DNA from: Colwellia sp. 75C3
GTDB lineage: Bacteria; Pseudomonadota; Gammaproteobacteria; Enterobacterales; Alteromonadaceae
Direction: 5' to 3'
NCBI RefSeq assembly: GCF_002836255.1
Contig: NZ_PJAU01000060.1
Coordinates: 1-64,000, forward strand
Length of the DNA stretch: 64,000 nt
This document shows positions 54,394 through 63,800 of the stretch, one piece after another. The notes beneath the pieces were generated by a model. It worked only from the letters and a program-made list of their open reading frames with translations, had not been told where the DNA came from and searched no databases. The position numbers were made by a program, and so were the translations under genes. Each line of letters begins with the position of its first letter. The stretch's first letter is position 1.

Positions 54394-54416
54394 TTAATTA
54401 TACCTCATCGTTTAGT
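54379..54416 (-). terminator. Hairpin after the VC0807 gene
   Basis: CTAAACGATG and CATCGTTTAG pair, with an inner AGGT/ACCT stem and one bulge, between the VC0807 stop (54487) and the EEP frame. It lacks a U-tract and overlaps the 5' side of the EEP frame. Confidence 0.5.
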
Positions 54417-54486
54417 AAAGTTATCAAATTTAAAATCAGTAATGAATGTGCTGATGTATTAGCAAATATCAGTGGTCATTTGCCTG

Positions 54487-55191
54487 TTATTTTTCAGCGT
54501 TTAATACTTGTTCTAGTTTTAAATTCGTTAACTTCATCACACTTTTGACCACATAAAACATGATAGCCATCAACATTATCGTTGAAGGTATGGCAATGAC
54601 GGGATAGCTCAATAGCGTCATTTCACCAAGCTGTTCATTAAACTGTGTTGTACCTGCTGGGCTAACTACAATCCACTTAGCTAATAGATAATTCATCGTT
54701 GCAGAAAAAATAAAGGTTACCGATAAAAGGTGATTTGCCCGTTGAATCTTAGCTTTAAACTCATCTGTTTTACCTTTGTTAAATAAGGTTTCATAGATTA
54801 AATCTAAATTAAATATAAGCGGATTTAACAAAATCTTGGCTATTAAGGGTTTACCCCAGAAACCAGATATTAGTACCACTAACCCTATAGCTAATGGAAT
54901 TGCTGCTTCTTTAATTGCCAGCCATTCTACATCCAACTCAAATAAACCAATGCCGCCGGTTAAAAAAGTACTTAAAAATCCAAGTAAGGAAATAAAGTTG
55001 ACCGACTTGTTTTTAATAAAGTCATACAAGCCATAACCGATAGGAAATAATAAGGCGACAATTAGCGCGTACATAGAGCCTAAATATTCGTCCCCCGATA
55101 ATTTCATTAAAATAATCGACGGAATGGCAATGTTATAAATGAGTTCTAAAAAGGTATTGTTAGGGCGTTTAGCTTTTGTTTGAGTTGACAC
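54487..55191 (-). CDS. VC0807 family integral membrane protein
   Basis: A 234-residue protein with about six membrane spans starting after residue 12 (FLELIYNIAIPSIILMKLSG; MYALIVALLFPIGYGLYDF; ISLLGFLSTFLTGG; AIPLAIGLVVLISGFWG; LLSVTFIFSATMNYLLAKW; IAIPSTIMLMAIMFYVV). The opening LELIYNI.IPS.ILMK is the family signature. The function is unknown. A palindromic TGATCT-N6-AGATCA lies 44 bases before the start codon and may control it. Confidence 0.75.
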   Translation of the reverse strand: MSTQTKAKRPNNTFLELIYNIAIPSIILMKLSGDEYLGSMYALIVALLFPIGYGLYDFIKNKSVNFISLLGFLSTFLTGGIGLFELDVEWLAIKEAAIPLAIGLVVLISGFWGKPLIAKILLNPLIFNLDLIYETLFNKGKTDEFKAKIQRANHLLSVTFIFSATMNYLLAKWIVVSPAGTTQFNEQLGEMTLLSYPVIAIPSTIMLMAIMFYVVKSVMKLTNLKLEQVLNAEK

Positions 55192-55234
55192 GATACTTTC
55201 ATACTAAGGAATAAAGGAGATGCGGCAGTATATT

Positions 55235-55252
55235 TGATCTGTAATTAGATCA
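55235..55252. promoter_or_regulatory. Palindrome TGATCT-N6-AGATCA
   Basis: The arms are perfect complements in the gap between the divergent VC0807 and CMD genes. The spacing does not match CRP or FNR, so the binding protein is unknown. Confidence 0.35.
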
Positions 55253-55411
55253 CAAAGCTGACATAGATGAATAAGGAGTTTTTTTGTAACAGCTTTCTTT
55301 TATTCACGACCAAATATCACCGTTGCTTATATTAGCAATTCATTGTTTGTTCTGTTTATTGCTCACCATTTTTTTTAATATTAAAGCATCTTGATTATAT
55401 TGGCGATAAGC

Positions 55412-55798
55412 ATGACCACAAAAAAGCAGAATGAGAGTTATCTAAATGGAGAGAAAGTTCGTCGAGAAGTAATGAGTGATGAATTTGTTGACCGCGCGTT
55501 AACTAACGCCAATGAATTTGATCAACCATTGCAGGATTTAGTGATGGAAAATGCCTGGGGAAGTACGTGGAGTCGAGATGATTTACCCAAAGATACGCGA
55601 AGTTTAGTGACTATTTCTATGTTGATAGCCTTAAAAGCGCCTAATGAATTGAAAGGCCATATTCGTGGTGCATTACGTAACGGTGTAACTAAAGAAGAGA
55701 TAAGAGCAGTGATTCTGCATGCTAGCGTTTATTGTGGCTTTCCCGCGGCAATTGAGGCGATGAGAGCTGCTAGAGAAGTTATTGATACTTGGGAATAG
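55412..55798 (+). CDS. Carboxymuconolactone decarboxylase (CMD) family protein
   Basis: The start at 55412 (MTTKKQNESYLNGEKVRREV) gives a 128-residue protein of normal PcaC-like length. HIRGALRNGVTKEEIRAVILHASVYCGFPAAIEAM near residues 80-115 is the CMD domain, with Cys in VYCGFP and His in LHAS. PcaC acts in the protocatechuate branch of beta-ketoadipate degradation, but no pca neighbours are seen and the exported intradiol dioxygenase is 43 kb away. A peroxidase-like role is also possible. No strong ribosome binding site is visible. Confidence 0.8.
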   Translation: MTTKKQNESYLNGEKVRREVMSDEFVDRALTNANEFDQPLQDLVMENAWGSTWSRDDLPKDTRSLVTISMLIALKAPNELKGHIRGALRNGVTKEEIRAVILHASVYCGFPAAIEAMRAAREVIDTWE

Positions 55799-55907
55799 AC
55801 TCTCTGTTCAATGTAACTTCGAATAATGTTTTAGCTTAGCAATCAGCAATCACCTACCACTAAGCTAGCTTGGGTTGTTATGGCGCTTAATGTTTATCAG
55901 CCTTGAA

Positions 55908-56939
55908 TTATTTTTTGTGCGCGGATATGGATTTAGACACTATCATAATATCCAGTACATAATAGAGTGACTCCCAACCCCAAGGTTGGCGACCCAAGTT
56001 ATGAAATATCATACCCGTAGCAATATCTTCAGCAGAGAACTCTTGCTCGTGTTCAGCAAAGTATCTGGCAGCTTTTCCCATATCGATGTCCGTCAGTAAT
56101 TTTGTCATCGCGCCAATGCCTGAGTGGTAAGACTGAACTAAGAGTATATCGAAAAGTGCTTGTTGTTTTTTCTTATCAAGATGCCCAAATACCGATAAAA
56201 ATACCGGTTGAAGATTTCTTTTAATCATTACATATAAACGTACAGCACAATCTACCTGCGCCATACGATGTTGATAGAAGCGCTTTTCAATACCACAGTC
56301 ATTAAGAACCTCGGGCTTTAACTGCAGCATACCCAAAGCATTTTGACTTGAACGAACATTTTTTTTGGCTCCGCTTTCAATAATTAACTGGCCGATAAAT
56401 AATCTCAATGACAATGTATCTATTGGCTCAGCTAGTTTCGAACTGCGGTGTTGATACATTAACTTGACCAATGCCTCCAAACTAATAGGATTTGACTCTG
56501 TGCCAGCCTTAACTCCGTCCCAAGTACCCCAGACTTTCGATTCCGGCGCGGTGCCTTTTACTCGAGCAATAGCTCCTCGAATGTCGACCCATGGTTGATC
56601 ACAACTCAAAGCAAAAGGGTAACCTACGGTAGAAACACTACCTTCAATCCATCGATTAACCTTATTATTCCTGTGTAATTGCAAACGAATTCTATTTAAC
56701 TTTTCCTGTGTTTCTATACCCGTATCTTCATTATCCATCCAGGTTAAGAATCGACCTCGTTGATCAAAAAACACATGCCGATCAGGGGACTCGCAATAAC
56801 CATTCGACAGTAATACCCAGCTGCGTAACTCGGCTAAATTATGGGACGCCCCTTTGCTAAAAGTGTAAGGGGTATCGCGAATGACTTGTTTCCAGTCTGA
56901 AGTCGGTACAGCAATGGCTATTGCGCACCACAGTAGCAA
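55908..56939 (-). CDS. Exported SLT-type lytic transglycosylase-like protein
   Basis: A 343-residue protein. The SLT lysozyme-like domain lies at about residues 180-290: LFIGQLIIESGAKKNVRSSQNALGMLQLKP has the catalytic Glu and the downstream ALG.MQ element, and QSYHSGIGAM follows. The N-terminal 170 residues are unassigned. The start is a TTG at 56939 that opens a partial signal peptide (LLLWCAIAIAVP). The open frame continues further upstream with more hydrophobic residues but no ATG, so the N-terminus is uncertain. It would cut glycan strands of peptidoglycan. Confidence 0.75.
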   Translation of the reverse strand: MLLWCAIAIAVPTSDWKQVIRDTPYTFSKGASHNLAELRSWVLLSNGYCESPDRHVFFDQRGRFLTWMDNEDTGIETQEKLNRIRLQLHRNNKVNRWIEGSVSTVGYPFALSCDQPWVDIRGAIARVKGTAPESKVWGTWDGVKAGTESNPISLEALVKLMYQHRSSKLAEPIDTLSLRLFIGQLIIESGAKKNVRSSQNALGMLQLKPEVLNDCGIEKRFYQHRMAQVDCAVRLYVMIKRNLQPVFLSVFGHLDKKKQQALFDILLVQSYHSGIGAMTKLLTDIDMGKAARYFAEHEQEFSAEDIATGMIFHNLGRQPWGWESLYYVLDIMIVSKSISAHKK

Positions 56940-57239
56940 GAATGTCAGCAGGGTATATTTTATTAGTACGATAGTTAACTCACTAAAAAATCGATGTTAT
57001 TATAGTTATATCAAGAAGTATGAGAATAATAAACGCGATTTTTGATCTAGGCAATAGTTATGTCTGTTTTAGAATTAACAGTGGTCATTAGGCAAGGAAA
57101 ATCACTTATCTTGCCTCTCATTTTATGGTGAACAAGCAGTTATCGGTACCAATATAATCGGTGATAGTTCTTTACAGTCAAATAACCATTTAGGGTATTC
57201 ATCCCAATCATCATGTTTAGTCACAAACCATAAGATCAA
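56940..57239. other. Intergenic stretch, no gene seen
   Basis: AT-rich sequence between the transglycosylase promoter side and the dnaK terminator. No operator or repeat is recognised. Confidence 0.3.
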
Positions 57240-57269
57240 TAAAAACCCCTAATAATAAATAGTAGGGGC
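57240..57269 (-). terminator. Terminator of dnaK
   Basis: On the minus strand CCCCTA pairs with TAGGGG over an 11-base loop and is followed by TTTTTATTG. It lies about 85 bases after the stop. Confidence 0.7.
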
Positions 57270-57351
57270 TTTATTTTAATTTTTTTCTTTAGAAGAAAAG
57301 AGCAGCTTCGTTAATAAAAATATCAACTAACTGCTCAGAAATTATTTATGA

Positions 57352-59265
57352 TTAACCGTTACTTACCTCCTCAAATTCAGCATCAATGACATCTTCGTTG
57401 TTAGCTCCATCATTAGCAGCCTTGCCTTGCTGCTGACCTGCTTGATGTTGTTCACCATGAGTTTGTGATTGCTCAGCCTGCATAATTTTACTGTAAGCTT
57501 CTTGCAAAGCATTTTGTCGCATTTCAATGGCTGCTTTATCACTGCCATTAACAACCATTTTTAACTGCTCAATTAATGTATTTAGCTCAGTTTTCTGATC
57601 ATCGCTTAAACTGGTCATTGACGTTTGTACCGTATGAATTAATTGATCTGCTTGGTTACATTGCTCAACTAACTCACGCTTTTGTTTGTCTTCATCCGCG
57701 TGTAGTTCAGCATCATTCACCATGCGATTAATTTCATCTTCTGTTAAACCACTTGATGCAGTGATTTTAATGCTTTGCTCCTTGCCTGATGCTTTGTCTT
57801 TCGCTGACACATTTAAAATACCATTAGCATCAATATCAAAGGTGACTTCAACTTGTACCGAACCACGTGGACCAGGGTTAATATCCGTTAAGTTAAATTG
57901 CCCCAATGATTTATTATTTGACGCCATTTCACGTTGCCCCTGCAATACATGCACGGTTACTGCGGCTTGATTATCTTCAGCCGTTGAGAAGGTTTCAGAC
58001 GCACGTGTCGGTATGGTGGTATTTTTCTCAATGAGCTTAGTCATTACACCACCTAAGGTTTCAATACCTAAGGATAATGGCGTTACATCAAGTAATAACA
58101 CATCATTCACTGACCCTGACAATACTCCTGCTTGAATTGCTGCACCCATGGCAACAGCTTCATCGGGGTTTACATCTTTACGTGGCTCTTTAGCAAAGAA
58201 AGTTTTAACGGCTTCTTGCACTTTTGGCATACGTGTTTGACCACCCACCAAAATTACCTCGCAAATATCCGCTTTACTTAAACCAGCATCTTTTAATGCT
58301 TGTTCACAAGGGGCTATGGTACTTTTTACTAAATCATCAACTAATGACTCTAATTTCGCTCGAGTAACTTTTACATTTAAGTGTTTAGGACCACTGGCAT
58401 CAGCGGTAACGTAGGGTAAGTTTACTTCTGTTTGAAGTGCAGATGACAACTCTATCTTAGCTTTTTCAGCTGCTTCTTTAATGCGTTGTAAAGCTAATGG
58501 GTCTTGGTGAACATCAATACCACTTTCTTTCTTGAACTCATCCGCAAGGTAATTAATTAGGCGTAAATCAAAATCTTCCCCTCCTAAAAAGGTATCACCA
58601 TTGGTGGCTAATACTTCGAATTGCTTTTCGTCGTCTACATTGGATATTTCAATAATGGAAACATCAAAGGTACCGCCACCTAAATCGTAAACCACGACTT
58701 TTTGATCGGCTTTATTATTTTTATCAACGCCATACGCCAGTGCTGCGGCGGTGGGTTCATTAATAATACGCTTAACATTAAGCCCTGCAATTTTACCAGC
58801 ATCTTTAGTAGCTTGACGCTGTGAGTCGTTAAAATAGGCTGGTACGGTAATAACTGCTTCGGTCACCGTTTCACCTAAATAGTCTTCAGCATCTTTTTTC
58901 AATTTACGTAAAAGTTGCGCTGATACTTCTTGTGGGGACAATGCTTTACCATTAACTTCAACCCATGCATCGCCATTGTCTGCTTTTACAATTTTATATG
59001 GCGCTAACTTAATATCTTTTTGCACCTCTTTATCGTCAAACTTACGACCAATCAATCGTTTAATAGCAAATAATGTATTGCTCGCGTTTGTCACTGATTG
59101 TCTTTTTGCTGGTTGACCCGCTAAAGTTTCATTGTTTGCATACGCAACAATGGATGGTGTTGTACGGCTACCTTCAGAATTTTCAATGATTTTTGCAACG
59201 CCACCTTCCATAACCGCTACACATGAGTTTGTTGTTCCTAAATCAATACCAATAATCTTAGTCAT
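57352..59265 (-). CDS. dnaK: Hsp70 chaperone DnaK (solitary copy)
   Basis: The start at 59265 ([22 protein letters not shown]) has AAGGG eight bases upstream; the longer frame to 59379 is spurious. The 637-residue protein has the ATPase signatures [24 protein letters not shown] and [14 protein letters not shown], then the substrate domain and the typical C-terminus [14 protein letters not shown]. It refolds proteins with DnaJ and GrpE. Neither dnaJ nor grpE is adjacent, unlike the usual dnaK-dnaJ operon, so this is probably a second dnaK paralogue. It is divergent from a Crp/Fnr regulator, with a 16-bp palindrome in the promoter gap. Confidence 0.95.
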   Translation of the reverse strand: MTKIIGIDLGTTNSCVAVMEGGVAKIIENSEGSRTTPSIVAYANNETLAGQPAKRQSVTNASNTLFAIKRLIGRKFDDKEVQKDIKLAPYKIVKADNGDAWVEVNGKALSPQEVSAQLLRKLKKDAEDYLGETVTEAVITVPAYFNDSQRQATKDAGKIAGLNVKRIINEPTAAALAYGVDKNNKADQKVVVYDLGGGTFDVSIIEISNVDDEKQFEVLATNGDTFLGGEDFDLRLINYLADEFKKESGIDVHQDPLALQRIKEAAEKAKIELSSALQTEVNLPYVTADASGPKHLNVKVTRAKLESLVDDLVKSTIAPCEQALKDAGLSKADICEVILVGGQTRMPKVQEAVKTFFAKEPRKDVNPDEAVAMGAAIQAGVLSGSVNDVLLLDVTPLSLGIETLGGVMTKLIEKNTTIPTRASETFSTAEDNQAAVTVHVLQGQREMASNNKSLGQFNLTDINPGPRGSVQVEVTFDIDANGILNVSAKDKASGKEQSIKITASSGLTEDEINRMVNDAELHADEDKQKRELVEQCNQADQLIHTVQTSMTSLSDDQKTELNTLIEQLKMVVNGSDKAAIEMRQNALQEAYSKIMQAEQSQTHGEQHQAGQQQGKAANDGANNEDVIDAEFEEVSNG

Positions 59266-59355
59266 AATAATTACCCTTTCCTTAATTAAAAATTTAATGA
59301 AGAATCTAATGAAATATTTAATAAGGCTATGATACGTAATGGCAGGAAATGCTAC

Positions 59356-59371
59356 TGTCATAATTATGACA
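59356..59371. promoter_or_regulatory. Perfect palindrome between dnaK and Crp/Fnr gene
   Basis: TGTCATAATTATGACA is self-complementary over all 16 bases. TGTCA-N6-TGACA half-sites resemble those of Crp/Fnr-family proteins such as CooA. It lies 91 bases before the dnaK start and 175 before the regulator gene, so the regulator may control both. Confidence 0.5.
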
Positions 59372-59545
59372 CTCGGCATAAGTTTTTATTATTTACTCTT
59401 TTAATTATTGAAATTAAACAAAATCAGTAGATTAATGGAGTGGTTAAAGTGAAGTGATTAAAAACTAACATTAGTTTTTGCTAAATAGTCACAACGGGGT
59501 AGAATTAAAATACGCGTTTACGTTACGGCCATCATCATTTTATTT

Positions 59546-60322
59546 ATGCATAAAAATGTTACTGATTTACCTCAAAAAGCCAATCCAGTATTAAGTCCTG
59601 TGTTAGTAAAGCAAGCTAATATTTTTGCCGATTTACCAGTGAAATTAATTGAAGACTTCCAACAAGAGTTTCAGCTTAATGAATGGCACCAAGGCGATTA
59701 CATTAATTCAGAGATATTAACCAAACGCTTTTTTGTCGTGATAGAAGGCAATTTAGAAATTAAACAAAGTAATCCTGATACGGGCAGAGAAACCACATTA
59801 GATATGCTTTACGCTGGCGATTGTTTCGATTTGATGGTGTTATTAGATGATCAACCGCACGAGGTTATAATTTCGCCCTTAACAAGGGTAAAATTACTAT
59901 CAGTTCAACTGTCAACTATGCGACATTGGTTGTGGACATACCCAGAGTTTAACCAACAATTCATGCCTTACATAGCCCAAAAAATGCGTGAAAAAGAACA
60001 ACAGGCAAGCAGCCTAATTTTACACGATGTGACTACACGGTTAAGCCGCATTATTTTAGAACATATTAATAAAATTAAGTTTTATACCGGCACTAAAGAA
60101 GAAGAGCATCAGCATCATTTAGTGAATGGTTTAAACGATGAAACTTTGGCGCGGATGACGGGTTCAGTGAGACAAGTTATTAATAAACAATTACAGCACT
60201 GGAAAAAAGAAGACATCATTGATAAAAAGAGAAATCAGCTGATTATTAAAGATTTAGAAGCATTAGAAAAAGAAGCAAAATACACGCAAGATTTAGCTAA
60301 TGCGCCTTTGTCTAAACGTTAG
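59546..60322 (+). CDS. Crp/Fnr family transcriptional regulator
   Basis: A 258-residue regulator. The cNMP-binding-like beta-roll spans about residues 25-145 (GDYINSEILTKRFFVVIEGNLEIKQ; LYAGDCFDLMVLL). A long dimer helix and an HTH_Crp domain at about 165-240 follow, with recognition helix GSVRQVINKQLQHW. No N-terminal Cys cluster for an iron-sulfur centre is present, so it is not a true FNR. It may sense a nucleotide, haem or gas. It is divergent from dnaK. Its C-terminal extension is lysine-rich. The likely operator is the TGTCATAATTATGACA palindrome. Confidence 0.88.
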   Translation: MHKNVTDLPQKANPVLSPVLVKQANIFADLPVKLIEDFQQEFQLNEWHQGDYINSEILTKRFFVVIEGNLEIKQSNPDTGRETTLDMLYAGDCFDLMVLLDDQPHEVIISPLTRVKLLSVQLSTMRHWLWTYPEFNQQFMPYIAQKMREKEQQASSLILHDVTTRLSRIILEHINKIKFYTGTKEEEHQHHLVNGLNDETLARMTGSVRQVINKQLQHWKKEDIIDKKRNQLIIKDLEALEKEAKYTQDLANAPLSKR

Positions 60323-60726
60323 CCGTTTGATAATTAATAATTACATTGAGCGGACCACCAAACGATCTTAAACATCAATTTTGAGATTATGACAGTTTCG
60401 CTAAAGCAGGCTCGTTGGCTTAATCTGAGGGATAACTACTGTCACAAAAAAGACCTAATTTAACTGTTAAAACCACTCCATCTAATGATCACTCAGATAC
60501 GATAGTTGACCGTAATGACAAATTAAATTTGAATACTTAACTTGTTTTAGTAGCATAAAAAAACGGTCAGTTTTATGATCATACAGTAGATAATAATTTG
60601 ACATCCCTATGGCGTAAAGGAGCACAAAGCGGTTTAGGAAAATGATCTCTTTGACTCAAAATTAATGGAACCGATGCTCTTTTAAATTATATTGAATTTA
60701 TTTTTTTTGAGTGATAGTCTTAAAAT
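60323..60726. other. Intergenic stretch before the trp leader
   Basis: No gene is seen. TTGACT at 60651 and AT-rich sequence around 60680-60695 could be promoter parts for the leader ORF, but spacing is not ideal. Confidence 0.35.
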
Positions 60727-60786
60727 ATGCAAACAAACACTACATTCAACTTCATTTCAATTTCATGGTGGCGTTCTATTTTATAG
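60727..60786 (+). CDS. Tandem-Trp leader peptide before trpS
   Basis: The frame encodes MQTNTTFNFISISWWRSIL, a 19-residue peptide with two consecutive TGG codons at 60766-60771, and ends at TAG. It ends 97 bases before a tryptophanyl-tRNA synthetase gene. Tandem Trp codons in a short ORF directly upstream of a Trp-related gene are the hallmark of a trpL-type attenuation leader, in which ribosomes stall when charged tRNA-Trp is scarce. The ribosome binding site (GAGTGAT about 15 bases upstream) is weak. Chance occurrence is possible but improbable given its placement. Confidence 0.6.
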   Translation: MQTNTTFNFISISWWRSIL

Positions 60787-60861
60787 AGCGGCGATGAATC
60801 ATACCTATTCAAAGCTGTCGGAAGACCGTTTATGAATATCATAATTTATGTCTCCGATAGC
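60772..60861 (+). promoter_or_regulatory. Structured leader RNA between Trp-Trp peptide and trpS
   Basis: One hairpin pairs 60772-60779 with 60783-60790 (CGTTCTAT/ATAGAGCG) and covers the leader stop codon, immediately after the Trp codons. A second pairs GCTGTCGGA (60814) with TCCGATAGC (60853) and contains an inner TTATG/CATAA stem. It sits just before the AAGAG ribosome binding site. No U-tract terminator is visible, so control may be at translation. Confidence 0.45.
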
Positions 60862-60883
60862 AATATTAATCAAGAGTCATATT

Positions 60884-61912
60884 ATGAAAAACCCAATACA
60901 CAACACTAAAAAAGAAAAAGTATTAACTGGCGATAGAGCAACAGGTCAACTTCATCTCGGGCATTTTGTTGGATCGCTTCAGCAGCGAGTAAAATTGCAA
61001 CATGAGCATGAGCAAACCATTTTGGTCGCTGATTTACAAGGCTTAACTGATAACGGTCACAATCCGCATAAAGTATCTTCCAATATTTTAAATGTAGTCG
61101 CTGATTATTTGGCTGTCGGCATTGATCCATCAAAAACAACTATTTGTTTACAGTCGGCCATTCCTGCGCTGTCTGAATTAACAATGTATTACTCAAATTT
61201 AGTTTCTGTCGCTAGATTACAGAGAAATCCAACTGTAAAAAATGAAATAGCAAGCAAATCATTCGGTAGTTCGATCCCAACAGGATTTTTGACATACCCG
61301 ATTAGCCAAGCCGCTGATATTACTGCGTTCAAAGGAACTTTAATTCCTGTTGGTGATGATCAATTACCAATGATTGAACAGACAAATGAGATCGTTAGAA
61401 AATTAAATCATATCGCACAGGATGATATCCTAGTGGAGTGTCGCCCATTATTAAGTAAAGTACCTCGTTTGCCGAGTTCTGATGGTAAAAGTAAAATGTC
61501 TAAATCTATGGGTAACTGTATTCTTTTAAGTTCTAGTGAAAAAGACATCTCGAAAGCAGTAAAATCTATGTATACCGACCCTAAACATTTAAACGTAGAA
61601 GACCCAGGTCAAATTAGTGGTAATGTTGTTTTTACTTACTTAGATGCATTTCACTCTGATCCATCTTATATCAATGATTTGAAGGCTAGATATCAAAAAG
61701 GTGGGCTAGGTGATGGAACAACCAAAAGAATTCTAGAGGAGTGCTTACAAGATTTATTAAAACCATTGAGAGAGCGTAGGGAAATATTCATATCAGATAA
61801 AGCTCAATTGATAGATATTCTTCGAATTGGTAGCCAAAAATCTCAAGAAGAATCAAATCAAGTTTTAAATAATGTCAAACGAGCATTTGGCCTTAATTTA
61901 TTTAATTTGTAA
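60884..61912 (+). CDS. trpS: Tryptophanyl-tRNA synthetase (paralogue-type)
   Basis: The start at 60884 (MKNPIHNTKKEKVLTGDRAT) uses AAGAG seven bases upstream; an ATG at 60848 lacks one. The 342-residue class I synthetase has the HIGH-like HLGH at residues 24-27, GDDQLPMIEQTNEIVRKLN, and KMSKS at 204-208. It charges tRNA-Trp. It is solitary, without the usual rpe-gph partners, so it is probably a second, stress-inducible copy. The tandem-Trp leader ORF upstream implies induction when tryptophanyl-tRNA is low. Inducible drug-resistant TrpRS paralogues are known in other bacteria. Confidence 0.92.
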   Translation: MKNPIHNTKKEKVLTGDRATGQLHLGHFVGSLQQRVKLQHEHEQTILVADLQGLTDNGHNPHKVSSNILNVVADYLAVGIDPSKTTICLQSAIPALSELTMYYSNLVSVARLQRNPTVKNEIASKSFGSSIPTGFLTYPISQAADITAFKGTLIPVGDDQLPMIEQTNEIVRKLNHIAQDDILVECRPLLSKVPRLPSSDGKSKMSKSMGNCILLSSSEKDISKAVKSMYTDPKHLNVEDPGQISGNVVFTYLDAFHSDPSYINDLKARYQKGGLGDGTTKRILEECLQDLLKPLRERREIFISDKAQLIDILRIGSQKSQEESNQVLNNVKRAFGLNLFNL

Positions 61913-62022
61913 AAGTAAACATACTCAGCATATAAAAAAGGGCAATGAGTTACCTGAACTTATAGATTTCTCTATCTCGCAATGGGGCACAAAGTGAGAT
62001 AGTGTTAATGATGGTTTAACAG
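61913..62022. other. Short intergenic stretch after trpS
   Basis: No terminator of note follows the trpS stop. The sequence leads into the gene remnant on the opposite strand. Confidence 0.3.
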
Positions 62023-62328
62023 TCAGGTTTTATGATTAATGGGAAAGCTTTCAAGTTTATGTTTAATTTCTTCAGGTAAACTACTATCAATATATAGTGT
62101 TGAAACAACTTTCTTTTTATGAATAGTCCAATACATATGACCATGGTTATTCAATGTTACAGATACTGTATTTACCCAGTCTTTAAAGTTTTAGCTGGTA
62201 GGTGAATATCTAATTCATACAATCGCTGTATTTTAATGCCGTTAATATATAAATGTGCGTGCCCCCTCAACAAGGCCTGTTTTTATAGGAATTAAAACGA
62301 TCTGAACGGTCGTATTTAAGCAGTGACA
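62023..62328 (-). pseudogene. Decayed gene remnant (HAHLYINGxK type protein)
   Basis: Two adjacent minus-strand frames join through a one-base frameshift near 62172-62177. The first reads TGLVEGHAHLYINGIKIQRL and on to HLPAKTLKTG. The second reads NTVSVTLNNHGHMYWTIHKK and on to the stop at 62023. The joined text resembles a small exported protein type of marine bacteria with 'GHAHLYING...L..G.N.V.VTLN..DH..W'. The 5' part is missing or interrupted by a stop. It is most likely a pseudogene. Confidence 0.5.
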
Positions 62329-62539
62329 TTACCGTACCAAGTGGTCACTTTAATACGAAAGTTGACCTCAGGTCGAAGGTATATCGAATCTACAATCTTT
62401 GCTCTATAGGCTTACAGTCAATACATCTATTTGGTCATTATCTCACCCCTTTAAAAAACAGTCATTCCGAATACGTCTTAAATATGTTTAAGCATTCTGT
62501 TAGAATACTAGGCTATTGATTAAAGAATACCGAGCCAGC
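62329..62539. other. Intergenic stretch before the DEAD-box gene
   Basis: An ACGA/TCGT weak hairpin near 62298 lies just to the left inside the remnant. No repeat or operator is recognised. The helicase start has only a weak ribosome binding site. Confidence 0.3.
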
Positions 62540-63754
62540 ATGTCAGAATTTAAAGAATTTTCACTTTTAGAGTCAATTATTGACCGTCTTACTCTGAAAG
62601 GCTATAAACAGCCTACACCGATCCAAAAAGAATGTATCCCAGCGCTTATTAATGGCAATGATCTTCTTGGTATAGCGCAAACAGGGACAGGAAAAACAGC
62701 GGCCTTTTCATTACCTATTATCAATAATTTTGGACGAAATAAAATTGATATCAAAGCTAAGAGCACGCGTTCGCTCATACTGACGCCCACGAGAGAGCTT
62801 GCCTCTCAAATAATGCAAAACATTGATGACTACTCTGATGGTGTAGGGCTTAAAACTAAGGTTGTTTATGGTGGTGTAGGAAGACAAGCTCAAGTTGATT
62901 CTATCGCGCTTGGACTTGATATTTTAGTGGCCACCCCTGGAAGGTTATTGGATTTAATTGAAACGGGAGATATTAATTTTAAGGCGTTAGAAGTATTTGT
63001 GTTAGATGAAGCCGATACAATGCTTGATATGGGATTCTTTAATGATGTTCAAAGCATCATATCTAAACTGCCAAAGAGCCGACAAACACTATTGTTTTCA
63101 GCTACTATGCCCGCTGAAATAGAAGTACTTGCAGAAGCGATATTAACGAATCCAACAAAAATTCAAATTACTGCTGAAACGGTTACTATCGACTTGGTTA
63201 ATCAAAGCGTTTACCACCTTGATAAATCGAATAAAGTACCTTTGCTATTTAATATATTGGAAAAGCCTGAATATGAAAAAGTCCTTATCTTTTGTAAAAC
63301 AAAGTATGGCGCTGACATCATTGTTAAGGCACTAGAAAAAGCATCAATAACTGCCGCTAGCCTTCACAGTGGTAAAACACAGGCTGTTAGGGAGGAAGCG
63401 TTACAAAACTTTAAAGATTCTAGTCTAAGAGTCTTAGTGGCAACTGATGTTGCAGCTCGTGGAATTGATGTTGATAATATTACGTTAGTCATAAACTATA
63501 ACCTTCCTGAAGATCCAAGAAACTACATACACCGCATAGGACGAACAGCTCGTGCCGGGAAAAGTGGTATGGCCATTTCATTTGCTGTAGAAAATGATAT
63601 AAGGCAATTAATTAATATTGAAAATAGCATAGGGCAAGTCATTCCGGTGGTTACAGAACAACCTTTCCATAAAGAGTTTTCAAAAGCGCCTATACAAGAC
63701 AAGAAAAAGAAACAGGTTAAAAAAACAAATAGAACAAGAACAAAAAGGAAATAA
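62540..63754 (+). CDS. DEAD-box RNA helicase (RhlE-like)
   Basis: The start at 62540 (MSEFKEFSLLESIIDRL) is preferred over 62516. The 404-residue helicase has the Q motif (GYKQPTPIQ), motif I AQTGTGKT (46-53), Ia PTRELASQ, DEAD (156-159), SAT (187-189), and VATDVAARGIDVDNI with HRIGRTARAGKSG in the second lobe. A short basic tail (KKKKQVKKTNRTRTKRK) would bind RNA. The compact core plus tail fits RhlE. It unwinds RNA during ribosome assembly or decay and is often cold-inducible in psychrophiles, though no cold-shock element is seen here. Confidence 0.92.
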   Translation: MSEFKEFSLLESIIDRLTLKGYKQPTPIQKECIPALINGNDLLGIAQTGTGKTAAFSLPIINNFGRNKIDIKAKSTRSLILTPTRELASQIMQNIDDYSDGVGLKTKVVYGGVGRQAQVDSIALGLDILVATPGRLLDLIETGDINFKALEVFVLDEADTMLDMGFFNDVQSIISKLPKSRQTLLFSATMPAEIEVLAEAILTNPTKIQITAETVTIDLVNQSVYHLDKSNKVPLLFNILEKPEYEKVLIFCKTKYGADIIVKALEKASITAASLHSGKTQAVREEALQNFKDSSLRVLVATDVAARGIDVDNITLVINYNLPEDPRNYIHRIGRTARAGKSGMAISFAVENDIRQLINIENSIGQVIPVVTEQPFHKEFSKAPIQDKKKKQVKKTNRTRTKRK

Positions 63755-63800
63755 GGTCAGGCATAAATTAGCCAACTAAAGGTTTTCAGCTAAGCAACAG

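Noticed and set aside
55235..55252. TGATCT-N6-AGATCA as a CRP site
   Set aside because: The half-sites and spacing do not fit TGTGA-N6-TCACA, so it is recorded only as an unassigned palindrome.
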